From Epiperipatus broadwayi (Eukaryota > Onychophora > Udeonychophora > Euonychophora > Peripatidae), in assembly GCA_028023455.1 (NCBI GenBank), contig JAQFVV010006717.1, positions 1 through 64,000 of the forward strand: a stretch of DNA of 64,000 nt. Direction: 5' to 3'. Every line of letters starts with the position of its first letter. The stretch's first letter is position 1. The translations under genes were made by a program, and so were the position numbers. Below are positions 23,150 to 36,495 of the stretch, piece by piece. Below the pieces are notes generated by a model, which saw only the letters and a list, made by a program, of their open reading frames with translations, was not told where the DNA came from and made no database searches.

Positions 23150-23870
23150 ACTTTTTTAAAATATATTTTATTGATATATTATATAATTCGTTTCAAAATT
23201 ATGTTTAATTTTTTTTCTCTCTTTTTTTTGTAATATAAACACGCAATTTACAAAAATTGTTTGTTGGAGAAAATATTATATTACCATTTAACAAAAAAGT
23301 TAATTAAATATTCATTAAAAAGTAAAATGTTAGTAACTATTAAAACTCGGTTAAAATAACAACTTAGAGAAATTTAAAACTCAGACTTGTTTTTTGCTAA
23401 TGTTAAATATAATGAGTTCAGTATTACAATTTTATCATTATTTGATTAATATGCTGATTACCATTATTATATATACTTAAATGTATTTATCAATGTATAT
23501 ACCCACATTTAAACTAAGAAGTCTATTTCCAATAGTTGCTACAATAATTATGGTAATACATAACAGGCAGTAGATATACATAATTATGTTCATGTGTTAA
23601 AATTTTACTATTTTGCTCAGTTGTATATTATAGGCTTATTGTGAATGTCTTTTGTTTAAATTTGTGATGAATCATGCCTCCTATTTTCCTCCTGAATTAT
23701 CAAGTTTTTTGTATATTATTTTACTTTATCAAAATAAAGTACCATATTGATTTAATATTTATGCAAAGATACATTTGTTTAAAAATCTTGTAGTAGTCAT
23801 AATACAATATAGCTCAAATATATGAAATTCAGATAAATGGTCACATATAAACTACAGTCATTATATGAAC
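23150..23870. other. no gene seen
   Basis: AT-rich unique sequence without supported features. Confidence 0.4.
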
Positions 23871-23874
23871 AAGC

Positions 23875-24215
23875 TTCAATCTTCTCTATTCTCCAACTCT
23901 TTAGCCACTCATTTTATTGAAAATCTGATGATGTAATGCTCAAAGCCCATGCTGATGCCAATTTTATTGCCATACCCATGTTGACCCTAAGTCAATCTGA
24001 CCTCTCACACATAGGAACTTAATATATCCATTTAATTATATAGAAGAGAGATAGGTAAAATACAGGCTGAATATGTAATATTTAAATATATGTGGATTGT
24101 TTATACTGGACAATGTAATTATAACGGACTTGAACTCAACTCAGACTTTCAAACAGCCTATATATATCTAAGCCACCTTACACAAACAATACACATGAAC
24201 ATCACATGATCACCT
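23875..24215 (-). repeat. family D repeat copy
   Basis: Body words shared with 28.3, 28.8 and 45.6 kb are CAAGCTTCAATC, TTGAAAATCTGATGATG, AATGCTCAAAG, CCATGTTGACC and GACC(C)CTCA. The tRNA-like head lies in reverse orientation at about 24125-24200. The order of head and body differs from the copy at 45.36 kb, as if units were circularly permuted. Confidence 0.6.
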
Positions 24216-24490
24216 CTTTTATGCTTGCTCTTAACTGTTATTAAAACAGGCAAAACTCTATATGTATTGCCACTCAGTGCAAGCCAGAGTAATCAATGGA
24301 TGCCAGAAGGCTTGTGCAAAAAGGCCACAAACCAGAAACTAGTCTGGGGCACTGGATGGGGATTTTATGTACAATCCTTCTGGCATCCATTGATTACTCT
24401 GGCTTGCACTGAGTGACAATACATGTAGAGAGTTTTGCCTGTTTTAATAACAGTTAAGAGCAAGCATAAGAAAAGGTGATCATGTGATGT
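24190..24490. repeat. family C foldback (~120-bp inverted arms)
   Basis: The left arm (24190-24313) and right arm (24375-24490) are near-perfect inverted copies. Shared words are GCTTGCTCTTAACTGTTATT, AAACAGGCAAAACTCT, CACTCAGTGCAAGCCAGAG and TGGATGCCAGAAG. The centre (24325-24362) holds the 3' half of a hammerhead (GAAACUAGUC, then UGGGG) without a CUGAUGA. The structure would form a strong hairpin. A frame spans it, but it is a repeat. Confidence 0.85.
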
Positions 24491-24741
24491 TTGTTGGCTG
24501 GAAATCCTGTCTAATAGAATAGTGGTGGCTATGGTTATTAAAGAACCAAAGACACCAAAACATATAGGTACTGAACTGAGTTTAGACATATGACTATATA
24601 AGCTACTGAGCTTGGATTGAAAATATTATGGTGTTTTCAATTTAAGACTCATAGTTTTGTAATTAAATAGAGATAAAATGTGGCTGCCGGAGGGTTTCAT
24701 TAGATCCTAAGATCTGGATGCAGTGCTCTCAGATCCAAGGC

Positions 24742-24783
24742 TCTTTACTGATGAAGGCCACAAGCCAGAAAGTAATCTGGAGA
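24742..24783 (+). ncRNA. hammerhead-like ribozyme, family C (weakened)
   Basis: UCUUUA, CUGAUGA, stem II GGC/GCC with a five-base loop, GAAA, minimal stem III ending AUC, then UGGAGA. The two flanks pair over six bases (with G-U) to make stem I. The stem II closing pair is A-A, so activity is doubtful. Compare the better copy at 51.13 kb. Confidence 0.5.
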
Positions 24784-24829
24784 TATTGGATGAGTAAGCA
24801 CTGGATGGGGATTTTATGCATGAACCTTC

Positions 24830-24970
24830 TGGCATTTATTGATTACTCTGGCTTCCACTGAGTGGCAACACATATAGAGAGTTCTTCCTGTTTCAATACA
24901 CATGGACATATATATGTGAAAAAGATAAATGATCTCCAATGTATGTATTTCATGCTGAACACTAATTGTG

Positions 24971-25006
<36 letters not shown>

Positions 25007-25180
25007 GGAGATGGTGATATGGACCAACTGATGATTGCTGGTTCAGCATGAAACACATATATTGGAGATCATTTATTTTTTTAACATATATATATCATCA
25101 TGTGTATTGGTTGTATAAAATGGCTTAGATAGAGGTAGAGTGTGTGAAAGTGTAAGTTCAAGTCCTTTATAATTACATTT
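24830..25180. repeat. family C arm, small foldback, then family D head
   Basis: 24835-24900 repeats the family C arm (GATTACTCTGGCTTCCACTG, GAGAGTTCTTCCTGTTT). 24928-24962 and 25040-25076 are inverted copies (AATGATCTCCAATGTATG) around a (TA)n(TG)n tract. 25096-25180 holds the tRNA-like head with both A-box-like TGGCTTAGATAGAGG and B-box-like AGTTCAAGTCC. Confidence 0.65.
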
Positions 25181-25204
25181 AGTATAGACAATTCACATAT
25201 ATAT

Positions 25205-26045
25205 CATTAAAAACTAGTCAGCACTTGGACAATCCGAATATCAATAACAATCAATAATTTCAAACTGTTGTCAAGACAACTTTATTTTAACAATATATAT
25301 ATATATATAAATGTAAAATACAGTACCTGTTATAAAATATTATATATATAAAAATAAAAAAATTAACAGTAAATTTAAACTATAATATTATATTTATCGT
25401 TAAAATTTTTTAGTTTATTTTTATTTATATATATATTATTTAGGTAACAAACCTGATTTTTCACAATGCTGAGTCGCTTATAAATTTAAAATCATATGAT
25501 AACAATTAATAATCATTAATCTACAACTCATTGTCAAAGCTCTCTCTAGCAATATATATCTATAGATAAAAACAGATGACACTAGACTGTTAATAGATTG
25601 AACTTTTTATATTCTAGAAGTTTAAATAAATTAATCTGTTTTGAAAGTAGACTAATTAATAATTATTTTTAAAACTTTCAGCTCCACTGCTATTTATTAT
25701 TATTTATTATATGATTTGTATTTATAAACAACTTATCTTTGTGCAAAATCATGTTTAATATCTAAATAATAATTAATAGCGATAAGATTTAAAAGTGTTT
25801 TAAATGATTATTAATTAGTCCTCTTACAAAACAGATAATATAATTTTTTAAAATTTTTAGCAATATAAAAATCCTGAATACACTACTCTCTTGTGTTAGT
25901 ACTATTTATATTAAGATCTTGCAACAGAATGAAAAATGTAATCTATCTTTTATTTATGGAGATTGCTTTGACAACATTATTCAAGTGAGCATTGGCTGTT
26001 ATAATGTTATATATATATATATATATATATATAACATTATAACAG

Positions 26046-26085
<40 letters not shown>

Positions 26086-26170
26086 AAGGTTGCCTTGACA
26101 ACAGTTTGGAATTGTTGATAGTTATTGATATTGGGATTGTTTAAAAGTTGACTTTTTTAATAATATATAT
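25205..26170. repeat. family E inverted repeats and TA palindrome
   Basis: 25205-25300 (CAGCACTTGGACAATCCGAA, AATATCAATAACAATCAA, TTGTCAAGACAAC) is inverted at 26083-26160 (TTGACAACAGTTTGGAATTG, TTATTGATATTGGGATTGT). Inside, ATTGGCTGTTATAATGTTAT at 25991-26010 is inverted at 26032-26051 around a TA tract. The same arms form a compact foldback at 42.45 kb. It is probably a non-autonomous element; no coding. Confidence 0.65.
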
Positions 26171-28015
26171 GTGTATGCATCAGTTGAAAACCTAACAGCT
26201 TTAAACTTAGAGACATATCAGATGACTAAAAATTAATTGATTATATATGCATAATTTTGAATATCCGAATAAGCATCATTCTATTTTTAGCACAAAATTG
26301 TATTGCAATTCTAAATATATGTTCATCAACAAAATTACAATTTTAAAAAAATTATACTTTAAGCAAGCCACTTTTTTTTTATTAAGTTATTTATAATTTT
26401 CAATTTTTAATTTAAAATCTTCAGTTCTAATGTGGAAATGTAAATGAGAATAAGTTTTTTTGTCATTATATAAGATTATTATATTTTCATTGATATCCAT
26501 TGATAAAGATATATGACCTTTCTAACTTCAAAAGGAAGAAAATTCAAAAACAAAGGTTTAAAATATATTAATGGATAGTTTTACAATCATTATACAAATT
26601 AATCTTGGAAACAAATATTTTTACATATGTTACTTGCTGATCTATTAAAATACTTAAAATGTTGCTATTCTGTTTGTTTTTTTAATTTTCTTTGCAAGAA
26701 GTTTTATTTAATTAATACATTTCATTGTGTTTTATCTGCAACCATATCTTCTCAAAAAAAATATTGTAGTTTTTTAAAATGACTTAGAAATATTTTTATT
26801 ATATGAACAGGCTCAGCTTTTTATTTTAGGAATATTATTTTAAATTCACATTAAAATATTTTTTAGAAAGTATGTTATGTTCATAAACTTCATATGCCCA
26901 ACAGAATGAAGTTGAGTATTTACAGCACCTATAGACATATGTATAATTATCTTGCTGTTTTATTTTTAAAATATTAAATAAAATTTTTCAAAAGACTAAG
27001 TGATAATTAATTATTAGAAGTCTCTACGTCTTCTCCATTTTACCATAATTTTTAAAAGACATTAAATCAATTTATGGTCAATTGTTACAGCATTATAATT
27101 AACCACTATCTTTTAATTAAAATAGTGGCAGAATGTTGGAATCCATATTACATCTTAATATTCAAGTCAGCTTTTCTATTTAAGAAGTTACCAACATTGC
27201 AGTCGCATTTTAAATTTAATAATAATTCAGGCTAACAGGAGAGAATAGATTTTTTTCCAGCACTGGATAATAAATGTTTTGATATTATCAATATTAATTA
27301 CTAAATCAAGACTTTTATATGTTTTGTGCAAAAAGTCAGATCATTCTTTTGAATTGGAAAAAATAACACAAACATCAGCAAACTGCAAAGATAAAAAGGC
27401 AAGAAGATAATATTTGTATTCTAGTTTAATCTAACAAAGTTAAGAGCTCTTGCATTAAATTTGTATTGAATCTTAGTTTCTTATACATGAAATCACTTTA
27501 CAAATGCTTCAAATACATCTGTAATGAAATGAGAAACAAATTTGGAGATAGTATATATTTTTATTAAATACCAGTTTTGCTTATTATTTTTTGACTACAA
27601 CATACAAACAGCATATTAATCTCATATGAGCTTTTCTTGTATTTTACTGAAAGTAAATATCTCTAGTGTTTAATTTTCCAAAACCATGTTAAGTTGATTG
27701 GAATCAAACTATTAAACAAAGTTCTTAAAAATAATGCTGTTGTAATGGATAGCCATGATATTTTTCTATAATTACTGCATTATGTAATATGCTCTTTATT
27801 TCTATATATTAAACTATAGAAGAATATTTAAAATCAAGAACTAAAAATACCTAAATCTATATATTTCTAAAATATTTCAGTGATTTTGAAGCTAATATGT
27901 CATCGCATTATTTAAAAGTTTTCCATACATCGCTACAAAAGTAAAACACTTTCCATTTTAAAAAATGTTTTAACTTCTAAATTGAAAGTTTTTTTCTAAA
28001 TCAAAATGAGTATAT
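26170..28015. other. no gene seen
   Basis: AT-rich unique-looking sequence with no supported exon, RNA or repeat. Confidence 0.4.
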
Positions 28016-29070
28016 AAGATAAGATGTGATATGTTGGACTATTTCCATCATTTATTAGTGAATGTTGAATGTATAGAAAATTTTAAACTTTCCAAATACA
28101 AACAACTTGTTATAGTTGAAATACACAGGCTTATATATATGTGTGTGTCTATATATGTAATAGATAGGGTATGAGCACAGACTTTCACATGAGCCATGAC
28201 TCTCCACACTATCTCATAACACTGATACACCTGAACACACATATGTTGAAAAGATTCAGTTGGTCTAGATTACCATCTCTACACATATATGCTACTAGTG
28301 CTCAGATATATATTAAGATAGCAAATCCTCCTACTTTAATGGACAGGCTTCAATCTAATCCACACTCCAACTCTTCAACTGTCCATCCAATTGAAAATCT
28401 GATGATGGAATGCTCAAAGGCCACCCTGAGGTGGAGATTATTGTCACACCCATGTTGACCCAAGGTCAATATGACCCCTCATGTATAATACATAATCCAT
28501 TAAATACATATACAAGGGATAGGCAGACAACTCTCATATGTAATAGCTGGAATACACAGGCTTATATATACCTGTGTCTATATATGTAATAGAGAGGGTA
28601 TGAGCACAGACTTTCACATGAGCCATGACTCTCCACACTATCTCATAACACTGATACACCTGAACACACATATGTCGAAAAGATTCAGTTGGTCTAGATT
28701 ACCATCTCTACACATATATGCTACTAGTGCTCAGATATATACTAAGATAGCAAATCCTCCTACTTTAATGGACAGGCTTCGATCTACTCCACACTCCAAC
28801 TCTTCAACTGTCCATACAATTGAAAATCTGATGATGGAACGCTCAAAGGCCACCCTGAGGCCAAGATTCATGTGAAAGTCTGTGCTCATACCCTGTCTAT
28901 TAAACAACTTGTTAGTAATAACACACAAATAGACGTGTATTGCCTATCTGTGTGTTATAACTAACAAGTTGTTTGTATTTGGAAAGTTTAAATAAAGTTT
29001 AAAATTTTTTGTACATTCAACATTCACTCATAAATGATGGAAATAGTCCAACATATCACATCTTATAATA
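28016..29070. repeat. inverted-repeat-bounded locus with two 431-bp tandem units (family D)
   Basis: The ends at 28016-28112 and 28960-29068 are inverted copies (AAGATGTGATATGTTGGACT, CCATCATTTATTAGTGAATG, ACAAACAACTTGTTATA). Between them lie two direct units whose start word ATACACAGGCTTATATATA recurs at 28121 and 28552 (431-bp period). The second is closed by an inverted piece (TCATGTGAAAGTCTGTGCTC at 28869). The units look coding in one frame (about 90 codons, S/H/P-rich), but the frame is shared only because the units are near-identical, and it ends differently in each. The body matches the 23.9- and 45.6-kb copies. Confidence 0.8.
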
Positions 29071-32000
29071 TACCATCATTACAAAGCTTCAGACAAATAC
29101 TGAGTATATTTAAAAACTGCCATTCTCACTTCCCTCTATTATTTTCTAAATAATAGTTGAATAATTATATCCATCCAATAATGGAGACATTATCATATAT
29201 AAAATGATTAATCATGAATTTAATAGTATTATGCTTTGTTTCTAGATCTCCTTATTTTTTAGTGAGTCCAAAAAAATGCTAAAGTGATATAAGTCAGCAT
29301 AACTTTTTTTTTTTTTTTTTGCAGTTTTAGTTCATCAACCATTTTTAGCCTTTTTGACAGTCCTAGATCTTTTGTCTTTGAATTGCACTACTTTTTATAC
29401 AGCTTTACATTCAATTACGATATTTATATAAAGCAGTGTTGATACTAAAATAAATATTAATATAATTTATACTTACCTCGCAACAATTATTATAAACGTT
29501 CTGACGCGATGTGTAACAAAATATTGTTTTTTTATCTCGAGCAATGGTTTAATAGTCATTCAATTTTTCAAAAAAGTAAATTTTAAAAACGTCCTTTTAA
29601 GAATTTGTGTACAGATATAGACATACAAATAAAAACGACTTGTGATTTTGACATAGTCGGGTTTGAATTCAGGTGGCACAAATCTTGAAAAAAAATTACC
29701 ATAGAACTGATAGATAAGATCTTATTTTTCTCTTTTAAGTATGGAGATTGTTTATAGAGAGGTTTTTCCTGCAGTGTCTTATTTACAAGCTGTTTTATTA
29801 TTTTATTAGCATACACATATGGAATTGTAATTAAAACGTAATAATTGAATAAGTGTTTTAATTATTAATCAGCAAAAAAATGTTTACCAATTCCTATATA
29901 TATATTATCAATTGTATAATTTAATTTCTTTAATAAATTTCTAAAATAGACTTATACACAAGCGCGCACACTACCCACATGTGAGTATTATTGATTTTTC
30001 TTTTCCTTTATATTCGTCATTCACGGAGAGTGATTTCAGTTTTACATTATAAAAAAGTAAGAAAGCACTTTGTTATGCAGACGAACAAACGTATGTAAAT
30101 AAGAATTATGTGTATATATAACATTAAATATCAAAAATTAAAATAAAAAAAAAATTCTAAAAAAAATGTAATCACTATTAACTATCAATTATTTTTGTTG
30201 GAATTATTTAATTATATATGTGTTAATTTTGTTGTTGAATCTGTCTCAAGCGAAAACTGTAACATGTATATAACATTCACAAAACAAATATGCTTTTAAA
30301 GTTTTGTTGCTGCAAGATTTAAAAAAAGAGCCCTTGTAAGAGTTGATATTACTTGCTTATATTTCAATAGTAATAAATAATAACTTAGTTACGTTTATTA
30401 GATTAGCTGTAACTGAATTGCTATCATAATGTCTAGTATTAATTCTTTGCAAAATAAGCTATAGCTATGTGACTAGGTTTTGTTATACGGAACTTTTGTC
30501 TAACAGAGTTTTGATCTTTTGATACTATAGAGAATTGAAATTAAAATGTTTATCAATTGATAATAAGTTTAATAAAATGGTCACATGTCAGCATCTCTCA
30601 GAGAAAGCATTAAGAATTCGAGATTTCAACTGAAAAGAAGTGCAAGAGGAGTTTCCGGTAAAGGTAGTTTTTTACTGGATGAAATGTTGTTATCTATGGA
30701 TTGGGGAAAGCTTTTGTTCAAAATCTAGAAATTAAAAACCATCAGTTTGTGGTATAAATTGCTATTTATTTGGTTGGTTTATTTTTGTAAAGTGAAGTTC
30801 GATTGAGAAGGCATGAAAAATTTTTCTTTCTATAGAAAATAAGTGAAGTGCAAAATGTCTTCTGTAAAACAGGAATTTATAGCCGATATATATATATTTC
30901 GAGATTATAAATGTTATTTCTTTTTTTCCTTTTTTTTTTTTTTAAATTATAAATTAAATTTTTAAATATCAAAATTTGTTCTAATTATTTCAATGCATTT
31001 TGTCTTCAAATTATGCTTATATTAATTTAAATTTGATTGATTATTAGTTTTATTCCCTTGAGAAACACTTGTTTTACCACAGGGGAGATCACTGTACTTT
31101 ATTTTTTATGCTTATTTGTAATATACTAACTCTAAGATTATTTTCTATTTGTAAAATAATGAGTAAATTCAAATATGACAATTTATGAAGAATAAATGTT
31201 TATTCACTGAAACTAAAGAAGCATAAAAGTTTATCAATCTGGCCATTATAAAGAAGTTTAAATTGCACACAGAATTTTTAGACAATTATAACATTTTACT
31301 CTCTCTATATATTTATATTGTAAATTGTTGGTTGCATATAAATCAATATTTACTTCTTGTGTGTCTATAAATATAGCAAATGGAGAAGCCTTTGCATTAT
31401 ATAGACACATCATATTATTAAAGTGTAGTGAATAATTAATTATAATTGCAATTTTCTTTATTTCAAAATCATTGCTTCTTATATTGTTATTAATATTCAA
31501 CTGAAACATTATTTTTCAAATTTATTTGTTGAAGAGGTCTAATAGGTACATTTTAGCAAATATTGAATTGTTTAATGAATATTTCAAAATTTGCTAATTT
31601 TATTGCTGCTGTAGCATTAGCCATTTTATATATTAAATTTATAATGACCAAAGACCATTTAAATCTTCTCTTTGCATCTCACTTTTTTTGCAATTATATT
31701 GGAATTATCTGAGCTAAGTCCAAAGTCCATTTCAAAGTTTTAAAAAAACTAAACATATGCGATAAATAAATATACAAATTATATATGTGTAATAACTAAG
31801 TATATAAATGATGTTTCTACAATAGTTTTTACTTCTATTTTTAACTCCTTAACACATTATTTCATGTCATCTTCCAAACATCTTGAATTTTATGTTGGGA
31901 TGTTATCTCCTCTATCAATAACGATAGCTTCATTTCTTCTTCCTGTTTTACTCTTTTCTTCACTCAGTAGTTTTTATTTTATGTAAAAGAAGTACAAATG

Positions 32001-34320
32001 ATCCACATTTGCATTCATGTCATTAAATGCATTATTTGATAATTATTTATTTTGTATGCATTTGAAATAAGTATTTATGTTTTTAAACAAGAATGTTATT
32101 TGCTTCATCATTATTTTTAATTTTTATAACAGTGGACATTGGAACGGTTTATATGCACCTTAATTAAACAGACAGTAAGATGTAATACAATTTTGATGAT
32201 TGAATTTTTAATTTGAATCAATGAAAAGCAAAATCAAAAACTTCATCTTGGATTTTAGGTTTATAGTACGCTGATTATTGGAATATTTCTGCCAGTTGAA
32301 AAGAGGAACTATACTGAATGTAATATATAAAACTTTGTTTTAATAATTAATTTAAAAAAAACTCAAGTTTTTTATAAAAGTCAGTAAAAAAATTCTCAGT
32401 AATTTTGGATGGTCATCAATATGAGAAGGCGAACTGGTTTAGAACCTTGGTAGTTTTATAACTGAAAAAAACTAATGTGTAACTATAACATAAATTCCAG
32501 TGTGTATATTTTATAATACGAAAATAATTACTGCATGCAAATTAGCTAGAGTTGTTATTTTATCTAAATTTATTGTATTGAAATGAAGCAAAACCTTAGA
32601 AAAGTTTTATTTAAAAGGTTTCAGAAATTGTTTTTAAGAATGGCAACATTATAAAACCAATTAACATGTTGTTCATGTTTCTAAGTGAGACCATATAGAG
32701 ACCATTATTGTAAAATCTTATTTTTGTTGTATTGGTCATGTAAAGCAAGTGAACAATGCAATGCAACAGGTTCTTCCATTTGCAAGATATGATAATATAC
32801 AATTCACTCTTATAAAATCACACTTTTTTGGGATTGAATACATAAAATAAATGAACAATGCAAAACTTCCTAAAAAGTAATTGTATTTTGTGGTAAAGAC
32901 TCCAATTACATTACAGCAATTATCAAAAAGGGAAAAAAGTTTATAATAATTATCTCAAAAACAAGTTAAATGTGGATTGTTTTCAGTGAAAAGATATAAC
33001 AAAGAGTAGAATACATTAAAAACCTACAATTGACCACAATTTTAACATGTGAAATGTTGATACTTTTTATTAGAAAATATAACAGAGAATAAAATGCATT
33101 GAAGATCTATAATTGGACACAGTGTTAAAAATTTTCAGAAAGAAAAGTTTTCAAGAGATGTTAAAAGATAGCAACTCAAAATATCAAACAAAAAAAACAA
33201 ACAAATGTGTTCTCTATGTGAGTATATTTATAATCATAAATTTGTTTGTGTAGTCATCACAAAACTTATCTCTGAAATAAGTTTATTTTGGAGTTGGAAT
33301 TGTTAATTTGTTTTGAAATAATAACTGATGATAATATGATTTCTAATCATGCAAGTAAATGTAATCAAGGTCTTAAAACACTGAATGTATAAATATTGAA
33401 TAACAAGTAGTCTATATCATAAATGTTTGTAAATAAGTTTTCTCGACAAAGATAAGTTAAGTAAGAAGACAAAATACTACCACAAACCAATAATATTAAT
33501 TATTTCTGATAGTTTGTCATTATTTTCCCCTTTTTAAATGCAGTCATTTTGGGATTTGAATTTTAGAGTTAAACTATAAATATTGCTCAGTCTTTTATAT
33601 AATTAACATGCACAACACTATACAATAATCTACCTAGTCATGCAATTTTTAACATACTATACAAGAAATAATAACGGTTCACTAATATTTATAACACTAA
33701 ATTTTTTTAGAATATATAAAAAGGATATGGGCTCACTTTATAAAATATTTTCAGAGAATAAAATATAAAACTCCGTCTAGATTTCAGTTTGAAATTAAAA
33801 CTATAATCAATAAATAATTATTTATAATTTAGAAAATAAATATATAACAATAAACATAATCACATTAAAAAAGCCTGAAGCCTGAATAACAATAATATTC
33901 ATATTGCTGTTAAGAAATTAATTTTAAATAATATTATTTCTGATACCATATTCATGTTCTAAAGTAAATATACACATATATAAACATATATGTTCTTAAT
34001 AGATTCAGCATAGGAAGTGGTCATCAATTAGTGAGACATAAAACACATGTTAATGCAAAACTAGAGAGGAAAACTATTAAAGACAACACATTTAAAATTT
34101 TCAGAAACACTACTACAATGAATTAAATTAAAATTTGCAAATTGTGTTAAATACAACACACTTTTAAAATAATTCAGATACACTGAAATCAATAAGATAA
34201 CTGATAGTTCTATTAAGAACAGCATAAAAAATAGATGGCACAAAAATGAGCTATTTACCAATATATTGTAACAATCATATTTGTACATTCACACAACAAA
34301 ATCCAGAGTTTTGGCAAATT
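29070..34320. other. no confirmed gene; AT-rich
   Basis: No repeats of the families seen elsewhere were recognised. One weak exon candidate (30585-30657) is listed separately. A poly-T run lies at 29302-29321. Confidence 0.4.
30585..30657 (+). CDS. weak candidate first coding exon
   Basis: The ATG at 30585 opens MSASLRESIKNSRFQLKRSA and continues RGVS to a CCG then GTAAAG donor at 30658, phase 1. The frame stays open 24 codons past the donor, so the splice is not forced. The segment is basic, Ser/Arg-rich, and less AT-rich than its surroundings. No upstream stop or promoter evidence was examined beyond the immediate sequence. Family unknown. Confidence 0.2.
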
Positions 34321-34329
34321 ATGCCAAGG

Positions 34330-34445
34330 CTGATCTAGATGAAGGTTTAAGACCTCAAATTCGATCACACCTCAGCTTCTTTACCAACACTCCCTGACCT
34401 ACTACCCTATGAATGACATATATGAGGTCACACTTGGAATCTTTT
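34330..34445 (-). repeat. possible tRNA-derived SINE fragment
   Basis: On the minus strand an A-box-like TAGTAGGTCAGGG is followed about 40 bases later by a B-box-like GATCGAATTTG, in a locally GC-richer patch. There is only one copy, so this is a tentative call. Confidence 0.3.
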
Positions 34446-34897
34446 AATTTGCATGGTAAAAGTAGCAAAGTGTGGAGCAAGAGACTCAAGAAATAATTAA
34501 CTAAACACTTGACAGCTTAACTAAACACACACACACACACAACTTATGGCTGGTTATATAATGTGTATATTAATAAATATGAACGTGACTCAATACAAAC
34601 AGAGTGAATAAGCAATAGACATCAATATGTTTAAAATTATTTAATTCACAGGTGGTATGGCGAATATATGAACTACATGTTCTCCAACCTATTGCACTCA
34701 ATCATTTATTATAACATTTTATTCATTTTATATTTAAAATCAAAAGCTCATGTGCAACAGTTTAATGCTGTTTAAATATTATTATAACATTTTTTATAAA
34801 TTAATAATTGTTTCTATATCTATAATGATGCCTTGATTATGCTCTGCCACTCCTACTGGGTTTGCCAAGGGTTAAATCTTAAGAGAGTTAACTTTAC

Positions 34898-34957
<60 letters not shown>
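34898..34957. repeat. (TA)n microsatellite
   Basis: About 30 uninterrupted TA units. Confidence 0.95.
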
Positions 34958-34960
<3 letters not shown>

Positions 34961-34969
34961 ATTATGTAA

Positions 34970-35897
34970 TGAGCAGTCAATGCACTCTCTATGCAGATAA
35001 TATTATGTAAACCAGATCTGAGGTTCAGATCAATGCTGAACAAATAATATAATGGCTGGAGAACTGGCGCTTTGTAGCATAACTTCTGAGACTATGGCGC
35101 TACACAAATTACATAAGAGGTACAGCTTGAATGTGCCTTTACTCATGAGATTCAGTAACAATTACTTGGTTCTCATGTATCAGACACTTGCTATCTGTGA
35201 ACATTTAGTTCAGATGATCGAACAGCCTTAATATATGATGCTAGTTACAAGTGTTCCAATTCTAAAAGAAATAATAGGATGGCTCTTAAAACCAGAAGCC
35301 CATTCAAATGAGAGCTGTCCGAACTAAAAATAATTGAATGGCCCTTAAAACAAAATCCCATTTTAATAAGCATATAATAGCAAGGTATAATACATCAAAG
35401 TGTTTCATAAAAGCCCATTCGCAACACTTTCTAAATCTCAATTATTAAAGTTAATAAATCACAAAATCTATAGTTTCATTCTGCGAAACTACCATATGCC
35501 AGTTCGTAAATTAGCATATTTAAACCGTGCTAAAAAGGGATTTATTAAAATGATCTAGTTTACAAATTAACCTACATAGTCTATGATAATAAACTAAAAA
35601 AGGCTAAAGCATATTTGGGACTTAAAATTGACTAATTACTTATAATATGCTTTAAAATATCACTCTCACATATTCAACTTTAAACAGACCTTTAATAAGC
35701 AAACCTGTATGAAATATTAAGCCAAAAACATAGTAGCTTAATGAATATTTATATAAGAATAGGTTTTCAGACCGGAGATTTAAAAGTATGCCAAAAGCAA
35801 CATCAATTAACTAACTTGAGAACAAAAGTAACTTTTTCATTTATCATAATCAATAATATCCACTCTGAAGGCATAGCACAAATTAATAAATACATTG

Positions 35898-35962
<65 letters not shown>

Positions 35963-36200
35963 TCTATATATATATATATATATATATAGACAAGCATAGA
36001 TAAAATAATAAGATAGTCATTATCTTTTCACAGGCTGAATTTAAAAAACTTAAGAGGATTTTACATTCAGCAAGATTTTACAATTTAGCTTTTAAAGTTA
36101 TTTTAAATTTACACAAATAGAAGTACGATTATCTAACATAGTTTAATTTTTTAAGAGATTTAAGTTTAAGAGTTTGTGCACATTAACTATATTTTACAGC
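34970..36200. other. no gene seen; (TA)n at 35898-35988
   Basis: A GC-richer patch at 34970-35180 has a B-box-like GAGGTTCAGATC and could be an old SINE. 35275-35345 shows a short imperfect duplication (GGCTCTTAAAACCAGAAGCCC / GGCCCTTAAAACAAAATCCC). The TA tract at 35898-35988 has two interruptions. The frames across it are simple-repeat artefacts. Confidence 0.45.
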
Positions 36201-36209
36201 TAGCTTTAT

Positions 36210-36495
36210 GAAAGATTAGTTTTGATATGGCATTAGGTTAGCTTGGTTGAGGATTTGTTACTGGTTGTCTGACTATGAAGGCTTGCATCTTGGCAGGATG
36301 ACACACACACACAGGTTGGTTCATTGGCTGTTCTTTCTATATGCTATTCTTTCAGGTATGCTGGGGTTCGAGTCTTCCAACTCCATAAATGGGTCTGCCA
36401 CCGAGGAGGCAGCTATGCAGTTTCTAGCCATTGATTTCCATTGTAAAACTGGGCACATTGCCGGAATATAAATCAACATAAAAATAAAAAAAATG
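36210..36495 (+). repeat. possible tRNA-derived SINE with poly-A-like tail
   Basis: A GC-rich island in AT-rich surroundings with a good pol III B box (GGGGTTCGAGTCTTCC at 36362), an (AC)n tract at 36301-36312, and an AAAATAAAAAAAATGG tail at 36480-36495. The A box is not convincing. A 74-codon frame crosses it but shows no family resemblance. Confidence 0.4.

Noticed and set aside
28399-28425. CUGAUGA in family D as a hammerhead core
   Set aside because: No GAAA at the right place and no paired stem II or stem I. It may be a degenerate relative but is not callable.
35741-35997. Ile/Tyr-rich frames on both strands
   Set aside because: Translation of a (TA)n tract.
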